From Bradyrhizobium nivariense (GTDB taxonomy: Bacteria > Pseudomonadota > Alphaproteobacteria > Rhizobiales > Xanthobacteraceae), in contig NZ_JARVWW010000020.1 of assembly GCF_029846715.1 (NCBI RefSeq), positions 1-64,000 on the forward strand: a stretch of 64,000 bases of DNA, read 5' to 3'. The notes below the pieces were generated by a model. It searched no databases. It had not been told where the DNA came from and saw only the letters and a list, made by a program, of their open reading frames with translations. Position numbers and translations under genes: made by a program. Positions 40,949 to 49,536 of the stretch are shown here, piece by piece. Positions within the stretch are counted from its first letter, which is position 1. Each line of letters begins with the position of its first letter.

Positions 40949-42277
40949 TCAAGAGGTTTTGGCTTTTAGCGCTGCCGCGGCCTTGGGACCAGCCGCTACC
41001 GGCGGATGCCGGATGTGCCATGCGAGACTAGCTGCGAGGATCGCCGTGGCGACGAGGTTATTGCCCCAGGCCTGGAAGATATTGGGAAACCACGGCAGCG
41101 CCAGCAGCATGAGGACGCCGGCGGCGCCAAGGGCGAGCCAGGTTCCCAGTCGTACGTTCGCTCGCTCGTCGAAGGCGGCGCGATGCATCAGCACCGTCAT
41201 CGGGAAAAACAGCCACATGAAATAGTATTGCCGCGCCAGGGGCGATGCCACCGTCATCAGGCAAAACAGGATGCCGAGCTCCTCCGCATCCGAGCGCGCC
41301 GTTCGCCGCGCTTGCCGTGGCATGACCGCGACGAAGCCGAGTCCCAGCAACGCCGACAGCGCCAGCACGATCCAGTTCGCCGTCCTGTAGTCGACGTCGA
41401 TGACATTCATCCTGCGCGGCGGCTTGTTGGGATCCTCCTGATTGTAGTTGATCGGGCGGACGAGCCGATGGGTGACGGCGATGAGGGACTGGTTGACCCA
41501 CGACCAGTTCTGCTCGTCGCGCTGGCCAAAGCCCTTTTCCGAGCTCGACCCGACCATGCCCTGATACCAGGTCTTCAGCTCGGCGGCGTTGCGCTCGAAG
41601 CCGCGGATCGGCGCCGGCACGACATAGAGAAGCATGCCGGTGAAAACGACCGTAGCGACGACGGCTCCCCATTTCCGCCGCCAGACCAGATAGGGCAGCA
41701 CCGCGATCGGAAACACCTTGATGGCAGTCGCGAGCGCGAACATGAAGCCTGCGAGCCAGGAGCGCTGATGCTGCAAGCTCCAGAAGCCGTAGAGCATCAT
41801 CGCCAGCAGGACGAGGTTCGGCTGGCCGAGGTCGAACATGTCGAACACGAAGGTCACGGTGACGAGAGCGGGCAGTGCCTCCAGCCACGGGCCGGGCCAG
41901 CGGCCCGAACCGGTCATGGCATTGGACAACATCCCCGTGTACCACCACGCCAAAACATTCAGGATCGACAGCACGGTGTAGAGCGCGATCTTGCCGAACC
42001 AGCTCGGAATCGCCAGCAGGATCGCCGGCAACGGTGGGTAGATGAACTCGAAGTACTCACGGATGTCGCCGGGATAGAGCGGCCCACCCTGCAAGACCTG
42101 CTGCCCGGCCCAGTACCACAGCCCGTAATCCTTGGTCTTGCCGTGCCCGAAGATCTCGGGACCGATGACGTCGGCGGCCAGGATGAAGCAGCAGAGCAGG
42201 AAGAGCAGGTCGAGCGGCGCACGCAGCGACAGGGTTCGGAATGCGCTGGATTTGGCGAAAGATTCAGATGAGGTCAC
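40949..42277 (-). CDS. GT87-family (DUF2029) polyprenyl-dependent mannosyltransferase-like protein
   Basis: A 442-residue membrane protein with about 10 helices. It matches the GT87 (DUF2029) family: the loop after helix 1 reads FGHGKTKDYGLWYWAGQQVLQGGPLY with the expected Asp, followed by EFIYPPLPAILLA, FDLGQPNLVLLAMML and KVFPIAVLPYLVWRRKW. Mycobacterial members transfer mannose from polyprenyl phosphate; here the sugar and acceptor are unknown. It is upstream of the dipeptidase gene on the same strand but without functional link, and 133 bases separate it from the HerA-like gene. Confidence 0.82.
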   Translation of the reverse strand: MTSSESFAKSSAFRTLSLRAPLDLLFLLCCFILAADVIGPEIFGHGKTKDYGLWYWAGQQVLQGGPLYPGDIREYFEFIYPPLPAILLAIPSWFGKIALYTVLSILNVLAWWYTGMLSNAMTGSGRWPGPWLEALPALVTVTFVFDMFDLGQPNLVLLAMMLYGFWSLQHQRSWLAGFMFALATAIKVFPIAVLPYLVWRRKWGAVVATVVFTGMLLYVVPAPIRGFERNAAELKTWYQGMVGSSSEKGFGQRDEQNWSWVNQSLIAVTHRLVRPINYNQEDPNKPPRRMNVIDVDYRTANWIVLALSALLGLGFVAVMPRQARRTARSDAEELGILFCLMTVASPLARQYYFMWLFFPMTVLMHRAAFDERANVRLGTWLALGAAGVLMLLALPWFPNIFQAWGNNLVATAILAASLAWHIRHPPVAAGPKAAAALKAKTS

Positions 42278-42410
42278 GGTTTGGTCCAGTCAGGGGCCAT
42301 AGCACCTAGCAGACCGACGGGCGCTTGGAGAGTCCTGTTCACCCGAATTTGTACCCGTCGCGCACAAGCGGCGGGTTTGCGGACCAATTGCCTCAAACAG
42401 GGCTTTCTGC

Positions 42411-44039
42411 CTACCGCCGCAGCAAGCCGCCGAGCGCACCGCGGACCAACGTGCGGCCGATCGAGCCACCGAGCTGGCCGGCGACCGACTTGCCGATATT
42501 GGCCGCCATCCCCCCGATCACCTGGTTGGTCATCGATCGGGTCACGTCGCGCGCGATGACCTGGCCCGTCGACAGGCGGCCGCGCTTGACATTGGTGCCG
42601 AATATGGTGCCGACGATCGAGCCGATCTGGCCGAGGATTCCACCGCCTCCAATTCCGCCAGCCGCGCCGGGATCGGCAGTCGCAGCCGTGCCGGCAATGC
42701 GCTTTTGGATCATCTCGTAGGCGGACTCTGCATCAACGGCGGTGTCATATTTGCCCTTCACCGGGCTTGCATCCATGATGGCCTTGCGTTCTTCCGGCGT
42801 GATCGGTCCGATCCGGGCCGATGGCGGCCGGATCATCACCCGCTCGACCATTGCCGGCGTGCCGTTGCCTTCGAGAAAGGACACCAGCGCCTCGCCCTTG
42901 CCGAGCTCCATGATCACCTTGGCGGTGTCGAGCTTCGGGTTGGGCCTGAAGGTCTGGGCTGCGGCGGCGACCGCCTTCTGGTCACGCGGAGTGAAGGCGC
43001 GCAGCGCGTGCTGCACCCGGTTGCCCAATTGCCCGAGCACGCGGTCGGGCACGTCGACGGGGTTTTGCGTCACGAAATAAACGCCGACGCCCTTCGAGCG
43101 GATCAGGCGCACCACCTGCTCGATCTTGTCCATCAGTGCCTTGGGCGCGTCGTTGAACAGCAGATGCGCCTCGTCGAAGAAGAACACCAGCTTCGGCTTG
43201 GGCAGGTCGCCGGCCTCGGGCAGCTCCTCGAACAGTTCTGACAGCATCCACAGCAGGAATGTCGCGTAAAGCCGTGGGCTCTGGAGCAGCTTGTCGGCGA
43301 CGAGGATGTTGACCATGCCGCGGCCGTCGCGGTCAGTCTTCATGAAGTCCTTCAGCGTCAGCGCCGGCTCGCCGAAGAATTTGGTGCCGCCCTGGTTCTC
43401 CAGCACCAGGAGCTGGCGCTGGATGGTGCCGACGGTCGCCTTGGTGACATTGCCGAAGCCTTGCGCCTCCTTCTTGATGTCGGCAAGCGGGCTTTCCTCG
43501 GCATCCGCCCCCTTCTTGCCGGCATCCGGCACGATGGCATCGAGCAGCGCACGCAGATCCTTCATGTCGATCAGCGTCAGCCCGTTGTCGTCGGCGACGC
43601 GGAAGGCGACGTTGAGCACGCCTTCCTGCACGTCGTTCAGGTCGAGCATGCGTGCGAGCAGCAGCGGCCCCATTTCCGTGACGGTCGCCCGTACCGGGTG
43701 GCCCTGCTCGCCGAACACGTCCCAGAACACCGTCGAGAACTGGTCGGGCTGGAACGTCAGGCCCATCTCGGTGGCGCGCTTGACGATGAAGTCCTTGGCT
43801 TCGCCAACCTCGGAGATGCCGGAGAGGTCACCCTTGATGTCGGCCGCGAAGACCGGAACACCGGCGCGCGCAAATCCTTCCGCCATGACTTGCAGCGACA
43901 CCGTCTTGCCGGTTCCGGTTGCACCCGTGACGAGGCCGTGGCGATTGGCGAGCGCCAGCGTCAGCCATGCCTGCTCGTCTCCCTTGCCGACGAAGATCTT
44001 GTCGTCGGTGTCGCCGAGCTTGCTGTCCTGTGCGGTCAT
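42411..44039 (-). CDS. HerA-like ATPase, DUF853 family
   Basis: A 542-residue protein. The ATG at 44039 (MTAQDSKLGD) is preceded by AGAGAG. Walker A is GATGTGKTV (residues 39-47), and Walker B is in LVFFFDEAHLLFND near residue 270. There is a downstream arginine-finger-like RVLGQLGNRVQHALRAFTPRD. The C-terminus is Gly/Ala-rich (GGIGGGGILGQIGSIVG). DUF853 (YjgR-type) proteins are HerA/FtsK-like ATPases with unknown cellular task, probably DNA pumping. No NurA-like nuclease or sirtuin neighbour is present, so there is no sign of a defence role. Confidence 0.88.
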   Translation of the reverse strand: MTAQDSKLGDTDDKIFVGKGDEQAWLTLALANRHGLVTGATGTGKTVSLQVMAEGFARAGVPVFAADIKGDLSGISEVGEAKDFIVKRATEMGLTFQPDQFSTVFWDVFGEQGHPVRATVTEMGPLLLARMLDLNDVQEGVLNVAFRVADDNGLTLIDMKDLRALLDAIVPDAGKKGADAEESPLADIKKEAQGFGNVTKATVGTIQRQLLVLENQGGTKFFGEPALTLKDFMKTDRDGRGMVNILVADKLLQSPRLYATFLLWMLSELFEELPEAGDLPKPKLVFFFDEAHLLFNDAPKALMDKIEQVVRLIRSKGVGVYFVTQNPVDVPDRVLGQLGNRVQHALRAFTPRDQKAVAAAAQTFRPNPKLDTAKVIMELGKGEALVSFLEGNGTPAMVERVMIRPPSARIGPITPEERKAIMDASPVKGKYDTAVDAESAYEMIQKRIAGTAATADPGAAGGIGGGGILGQIGSIVGTIFGTNVKRGRLSTGQVIARDVTRSMTNQVIGGMAANIGKSVAGQLGGSIGRTLVRGALGGLLRR

Positions 44040-44387
44040 TATTCTCTCTGATCTCTCTGCCGTGTTTCGCGTATCGAAACTCAAATGCGCCAGTTCCTTA
44101 GTTTAACGCATGTCGCGCGCCGATTAAAACCATTCAACGCGCTCCAAGCATGCGACATTGTCGGAAACATGCGGGCGACATCCGCCGAAAGTAGGAAAGA
44201 CGCATTCGCACCGCGGCATTTTTTCGCCGATTCCATCTCCGCTCTTGCATCGCTGCAACACTTGTCGCGCGTTCGAGAATGAATCGGAACTTGGTCGCGT
44301 TCATCGCTTGTATTTCACATCACACCGGCTCAAGATCATTTTCGAAAGCAATACTCCGGCATGTGAACCGGCTGAGGGGCAGGCCAT
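44040..44387. other. Intergenic between divergent genes, no gene seen
   Basis: About 350 bases between the HerA-like gene (minus) and the next small gene (plus). The sequence is less GC-rich than the flanks. The word GCATG recurs several times (for example near 44108 and 44151), but no clear operator or hairpin emerges. Confidence 0.4.
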
Positions 44388-44753
44388 ATGGACGAGCTGA
44401 TCGGACGGCTGGCGACAAACGCCAGCATAGATAGTGCTGTCGCTGAAAAGACCGTCGGCATTATCCTGGGCTTCCTCCGCAACGAGGGTCCTTCCGACAG
44501 TGTCCAAACCCTGATCGATCATATCCCCGGTGCGGAGGCCGCTATCGAGGCGTCCAGCAGCGGCGGCGGACTGTCGCGGCTGATGGGCGGCGGCCTGATG
44601 GCGCTCGGCACGCGCCTGATGGGCCTGGGACTTGGCATGTCCGAGATTCAGAACGTCGCCCGTGAACTTTTTCGCTTCGGCCGAGACAAAATCGGAGCGG
44701 ATCAGATGGGCAAGATCATCGCGGGGACCCCGGGCCTCAGCCAGTTCGCCTGA
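44388..44753 (+). CDS. Small DUF2267/DUF2780-like protein
   Basis: A 121-residue protein, acidic at the start (MDELIGRLATNASIDSAVAEKTVGIILGFLRNEGP). A hydrophobic Gly/Leu/Met-rich segment follows (LSRLMGGGLMALGTRLMGLGLGMSEI) and a helical end (VARELFRFGRDKIGADQMGKIIAG). The pattern of an N-terminal helical domain and a Gly/Met-rich middle is seen in small DUF2267- and DUF2780-type proteins, but I am not sure which. GAGGGG lies about 10 bases upstream. It is 26 bases ahead of the DUF4332 gene, so the two probably form an operon. Confidence 0.65.
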   Translation: MDELIGRLATNASIDSAVAEKTVGIILGFLRNEGPSDSVQTLIDHIPGAEAAIEASSSGGGLSRLMGGGLMALGTRLMGLGLGMSEIQNVARELFRFGRDKIGADQMGKIIAGTPGLSQFA

Positions 44754-44779
44754 AGCCTGCGCATTTCATATCGAGCATC

Positions 44780-45187
44780 ATGACATATCCGATCTCCGAG
44801 ATTGAGGGCCTGTCGACCTTTGCCGCCAACAAGTTGAAGGCGCAAGGTATCCGCACCACCGATGCGCTGCTCGAGGCGGCCTCGACCGTGAAGGGGCGCA
44901 AGGCGCTCTCCGCCAAGACCGGCATCAGCGAGCAGTCGCTGCTGGAATGGGCAAACGTCTCCGACTACATGCGCATCCCCGGCATGGGCCGGGCCAAGGT
45001 CGGCCTGGTCCGCGCCGCCGGCGTCACCACCGTGCGCGAGCTCTCCTATCGGAATCCGGCAAGGCTCGCCCAGAGCATGCGGGATGCCAACGAGAAGAAA
45101 AAGCTCCTCCGCATCCTGCCCTCGGAGAAGTCGGTCGGCGACATCATCGCCAAGGCGAAGAAGCTGCCGCCGAAGATTTCGTATTAG
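44780..45187 (+). CDS. DUF4332 (helix-hairpin-helix-like) protein
   Basis: A 135-residue protein of the DUF4332 family. It is made of tandem helix-hairpin-helix-like units: ISEIEGLSTFAANKLKAQGIRTTDALLEAA, then YMRIPGMGRAKVGLVRAAGVTTVRELSY. Such units usually bind DNA without sequence preference, so a nucleic-acid role is possible. The C-terminus is basic (KAKKLPPKISY). It is co-oriented with the preceding small gene. Confidence 0.82.
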   Translation: MTYPISEIEGLSTFAANKLKAQGIRTTDALLEAASTVKGRKALSAKTGISEQSLLEWANVSDYMRIPGMGRAKVGLVRAAGVTTVRELSYRNPARLAQSMRDANEKKKLLRILPSEKSVGDIIAKAKKLPPKISY

Positions 45188-45230
45188 GTCGTCCTCTCTC
45201 GGCATACGACCCGCGGCGTTAGCTCTCGGT

Positions 45231-45330
45231 GTCATACCCCGCGAAGGCGGGGTATCCAGTACGCCGCGGCTCCTCCGTATCATCGCAATGCCTCGGAATA
45301 CTGGATTGCCCGCCTTCGCGGGCAATGACA
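45231..45330. repeat. Intergenic repeat with paired CCCGC...GCGGG hairpins
   Basis: Two hairpins, GTCATACCCCGCGAAGGCGG on the left and GCCCGCCTTCGCGGGC on the right. They flank a symmetric TCCAGTACGCC / ATACTGGAT centre. This 100-bp element is a type I recall as common between genes in Bradyrhizobium. Confidence 0.75.
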
Positions 45331-45381
45331 GCGAGGGTGTTGGTCTTGACTCCCCCTCCCTGACCGCGCAAAGCCACGCGC

Positions 45382-46238
<857 letters not shown>

Positions 46239-46242
<4 letters not shown>

Positions 46243-46607
46243 CCGATACGATCTTCGTGACCGGCCTGTCGATCCATGCCCGCCACGGCGTGATGGATCA
46301 CGAAACAGAAGTCGGCCAGCGCTTCGTCATCGACCTCGAGCTCTACACCGACCTGTCGGAGCCTTCGCGCAGCGATCGGCTCGCCGACACCGTGTCCTAC
46401 GCCGAGGTCGTGGCGACCACGACCGCGGCGTTCAAGAACACCAATTACAAGCTGCTGGAGCGAGCGGCCGGCGCGGTGGCCGACGCCATCCTGTCGCACT
46501 TTCCGCGCATCCGCGCCGTCAAGATCACCGTGCACAAGCCGCATGCGCCGATTGCCGCGATCTTCGACGACGTCGGCATCATGCTGACGCGCGCGCGGCA
46601 CCCCTGA
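46239..46607 (+). CDS. folB: Dihydroneopterin aldolase
   Basis: A 122-residue FolB. Features are FVTGLSIHARHGVMDHETEVGQRFVIDLELY at the start with the substrate Glu, DTVSYAEVV, and LLERAAGAVADAIL followed by KITVHKPHAPI with the catalytic Lys. It converts dihydroneopterin to the substrate of FolK. The start overlaps the folP stop as ATGA, and folK begins one base after its stop, so the three enzymes are made together. Confidence 0.94.
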
Positions 46608-46608
46608 C

Positions 46609-47100
46609 ATGGCGAGCGTCCTCATTGCATTCGGCGGCAATGTCGGCGATGTCCGCGCGACGTTCCAAAAGGCGATCGCCCATATCTGCGGCATGGCGCA
46701 GGCCGCGTTGATCGCGCGCTCCGCCGACTATACGACGCCGCCCTGGGGCGACGAGGACCAGGCTCCCTTCATCAACGCCTGCATCGAGATCGAGACCAGC
46801 CTCGATCCGCATGCGCTGCTGTTCGTGATGCAGAAGGTCGAGCAGAAATTCGGCCGCACGCGCGACAAGGAGCGGCGCTGGGGGCCACGCACGCTCGATC
46901 TCGACATGATCGCCTATGACGATGTGTCGATGCACAAGCCCGATCTGACCCTGCCGCATCCGCGCCTGTTCGAGCGTGCCTTCGTGCTGGTGCCGCTGGC
47001 CGAGATCGCGCCTGACCGCGTGATCGCAGGCATTCGTGTCCGTGACGGGCTCGCCAGCGTCTCGACGCAAGGCATTGAGCGGCTTCCGGATACCGGTTAA
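46609..47100 (+). CDS. folK: HPPK, hydroxymethyl-dihydropterin pyrophosphokinase
   Basis: A 163-residue FolK. It has IAFGGNVGDVRATFQKAI at the start, YTTPPWGDEDQAPFINACIEIET, the KFGRTRDKERRWGPRTLDLDMIAYDD ATP/metal loop and LTLPHPRLFERAFVLVPLAEIAP. It transfers pyrophosphate from ATP to 6-hydroxymethyl-dihydropterin, the step before FolP. It follows folB directly. The methylmalonyl-CoA mutase small-subunit gene begins 80 bases later. Confidence 0.95.
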   Translation: MASVLIAFGGNVGDVRATFQKAIAHICGMAQAALIARSADYTTPPWGDEDQAPFINACIEIETSLDPHALLFVMQKVEQKFGRTRDKERRWGPRTLDLDMIAYDDVSMHKPDLTLPHPRLFERAFVLVPLAEIAPDRVIAGIRVRDGLASVSTQGIERLPDTG

Positions 47101-47180
47101 CCAAAAACAACCGTTTGCAGGGACGGCCGGCCGTGGCAATTTCGCCTGCGAACAACAAGATTTCGGGAGCCCCTCGCCGC

Positions 47181-49052
47181 ATGACCTCCGCGACTGACGA
47201 CCTGCCGCTGGCGGCGGATTTTCCCAAGGCGACCGTCGAAGACTGGCGCAAGCTGGTCGATGGCGTGCTGAAGGGCGCGCCGTTCGAGAAGCTGGTCGGC
47301 AAGACCTATGACGGAATCAAGATCGATCCGCTCTATCCGCGCGCCAAGGGCGTTGCGCCTGTGGTGGGGCGGCCGGCGGCGGCGCCCTGGCAGATCATGC
47401 AGCGGATCGACCACCCCGATGCGGCCGCCGCGAACGCGCAGGCGCTGACCGATCTCGAAAATGGCGCGACGGGGCTTGCGCTGGTGTTCGCCGGCGGAAA
47501 TGGCAGCCACGGTTTTGGTCTGGAACCAACGGCCGATGCGGTCGCACGAATCTTGAAGGACATCCACCTCGACGCCGGCATCGGCCTCGAGCTTCAGATC
47601 GGTCCGCAATCACGGATGGCGGCGATCCACGTCGCGGAATATGTGAAGAGCGGGGGTCTCGATCCCGCCGCCTGCGACATCCGCTTCGGGCTCGATCCGC
47701 TCGCGGCCGGCGCGGTGTGGGGCCACAGCCCCTATACCTGGGACGAGATCGTTCCGGCCGTCACCGGCGGCATCAAGGGCCTCGCCGCGCTCGGCTTCAA
47801 GGGGCCGTTCGCGTCCGCCGACGGGCGCGTGATCCACGATGCCGGTGGCTCCGAGGTGCAGGAGCTCGCCTTCGTGCTCGCCTGCGGCGTCGCCTATTTG
47901 CGCGCGATCGAAAGCGCCGGCGTTCCGCTGGAGCAGGCGCAGGGCATGGTCTATGCACGGCTTGCCGCGGATGCAGACCAGTTTTTGACCATGGCAAAAT
48001 TCCGCGCGCTCCGGCTGCTGTGGGCACGCATCGAGACGGCCTGCGGGCTCACGCCAAAGCCGCTGTTCATCGCCGCCGATACCGCCTGGCGCATGCTCGC
48101 GCAGCGCGATCCCTATGTGAACATGCTGCGCGCGACCATGGCGACGTTTGCGGCCGGACTTGCGGGCGCCAACGCGATCACCGTGCTCCCGCACACGCTG
48201 GCGCTGGGTCTGCCCGATCCGTTCGCGCGGCGCGTTGCGCGCAACACGCAAGCCGTGCTGCTGGAAGAAAGCAACCTCGCCAAGGTCAGCGATCCCGCCG
48301 CGGGCGCAGGCGGCATCGAGACGCTGACGGCGCAGCTCTGCGACGCCGCCTGGGCGCTGTTCCAGGAGAGCGAGAAAGCCGGTGGCGCCTTCGCCGCGCT
48401 TCAGCAGGGCCTGTTCCAGAGCAAGGTCGCGGCCGCGCGAAAGGCGCGCGACGCCAATATCGCAAAGCGCCGCGACGTGCTGACGGGCGCCAGCGAATTT
48501 CCGAACCTGCACGAGAGCGACGTGGCCGTGCTGCCGGCGACGCCGGTCGCACTGGCGCCTTACGGCGAACAAAAGTACAAATTCGACGCGCTGCCGCCGA
48601 TCCGGTTGGCGCAGCCATTCGAGATGCTGCGCGACAAATCCGATGCGGCGCTGAAGGCGCGCGGCGCACGGCCCAAAGTGTTTCTGGCCAATCTCGGCAC
48701 GCCCGCCGATTTCACCGCGCGCGCGACCTTTGCCAAGGGCTTCTTCGAGGCCGGCGGCATCGAGGCCATCGACAGCGAGGGCTTTGCCGATCCAGCCAAG
48801 CTGGCCGCCGCGTTCAAGGCTTCCGGCGCAGAGCTTGCCTGCCTTTGTTCCGGCGACAAGGTCTATGCGGAACACGGCGAAGCCGCGGCGAAGGCCCTGC
48901 AAACCGCAGGCAGCAGACATATCTATCTGGCAGGCCGCCCCGCTGAAGCCGAGGCGGCATTGCGGGCTGCCGGCGTCACGGGCTTCGTCTTCGCCGGCGG
49001 CGATGCGCTTGCCACGCTGCAAGACGCCTATCGACGGATGGAGCAGGCATGA
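47181..49052 (+). CDS. mutA: Methylmalonyl-CoA mutase, small (beta) subunit
   Basis: A 623-residue non-catalytic mutase subunit. I chose the ATG at 47181 (MTSATDDLPL); a TTG at 47115 is possible but weak. The barrel domain has DPLYPRAKGVAP, GATGLALVFAGGNGSHGFGL, AYLRAIESAGVPLEQAQGMVYARLAADADQF, and the Asn/Thr-rich NAITVLPHTLALGLPDPFARRVARNTQ. The C-terminal cobalamin-like domain lacks the DxHxxG motif, as is normal for this subunit. It pairs with ScpA. A GFA-family gene is inserted between the two, starting within its stop codon. Confidence 0.9.
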   Translation: MTSATDDLPLAADFPKATVEDWRKLVDGVLKGAPFEKLVGKTYDGIKIDPLYPRAKGVAPVVGRPAAAPWQIMQRIDHPDAAAANAQALTDLENGATGLALVFAGGNGSHGFGLEPTADAVARILKDIHLDAGIGLELQIGPQSRMAAIHVAEYVKSGGLDPAACDIRFGLDPLAAGAVWGHSPYTWDEIVPAVTGGIKGLAALGFKGPFASADGRVIHDAGGSEVQELAFVLACGVAYLRAIESAGVPLEQAQGMVYARLAADADQFLTMAKFRALRLLWARIETACGLTPKPLFIAADTAWRMLAQRDPYVNMLRATMATFAAGLAGANAITVLPHTLALGLPDPFARRVARNTQAVLLEESNLAKVSDPAAGAGGIETLTAQLCDAAWALFQESEKAGGAFAALQQGLFQSKVAAARKARDANIAKRRDVLTGASEFPNLHESDVAVLPATPVALAPYGEQKYKFDALPPIRLAQPFEMLRDKSDAALKARGARPKVFLANLGTPADFTARATFAKGFFEAGGIEAIDSEGFADPAKLAAAFKASGAELACLCSGDKVYAEHGEAAAKALQTAGSRHIYLAGRPAEAEAALRAAGVTGFVFAGGDALATLQDAYRRMEQA

Positions 49053-49513
49053 CGGAAACAGTCAAACCAGTGCTCACCGGCGGGTGCCAATGCGGCGCCG
49101 TGCGATTTGCGGTCTCGGCGGCACCCGCCAAGATCAGCATTTGTCATTGCCGGATGTGCCAGAAGGCGACGGGCGCGCCGTTCGCCTCCTATGCCGACAT
49201 CGAGAAAACCGACTTTGCCTGGACCAAGGGCACGCCGTCGGCGTTCCAGTCCTCGTCGATCGCAATGCGCGATTTCTGCGCTGCCTGCGGCACGCCGCTC
49301 AGCTTCCACCGCATCGACGGCCCGCGCATCGAGATCATGACCGGCACCTTCGACCGCCCGGATCACGTGGTACCGACACGGCAATATGGAACCGAATCCC
49401 GGCTCGGCTGGGTCGTCGGTATCGCCAATCTGCCGAGCCAGACCACGCAACAGAATTACGGGCCGGAGAAGATGGCGACCATCGTCAGCCATCAGCATCC
49501 GGACCATGATTGA
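49049..49513 (+). CDS. GFA-family (glutathione-dependent formaldehyde-activating-like) protein
   Basis: A 154-residue zinc protein of the GFA family. Zinc ligands are arranged as GGCQCGAVRF, CHCRMCQKATG and CAACGTPL, giving seven cysteines in the two expected metal sites. The remainder (IEIMTGTFDRPDHV) is typical. The family name comes from a formaldehyde-glutathione enzyme, but most members have unknown substrates. It overlaps the mutA stop by ATGA. It ends within a few bases of the region where scpA starts, so it is fully embedded in the mutase operon. Confidence 0.88.
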   Translation: MTETVKPVLTGGCQCGAVRFAVSAAPAKISICHCRMCQKATGAPFASYADIEKTDFAWTKGTPSAFQSSSIAMRDFCAACGTPLSFHRIDGPRIEIMTGTFDRPDHVVPTRQYGTESRLGWVVGIANLPSQTTQQNYGPEKMATIVSHQHPDHD

Positions 49514-49536
49514 GCGCCCATGATATGGTTGAAGCC

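Noticed and set aside
42411..44753. HerA-like ATPase as part of a defence system
   Set aside because: No NurA-like nuclease, sirtuin, TIR or other effector is adjacent; neighbours are small proteins of unknown type. DUF853 alone is widespread in chromosomes.
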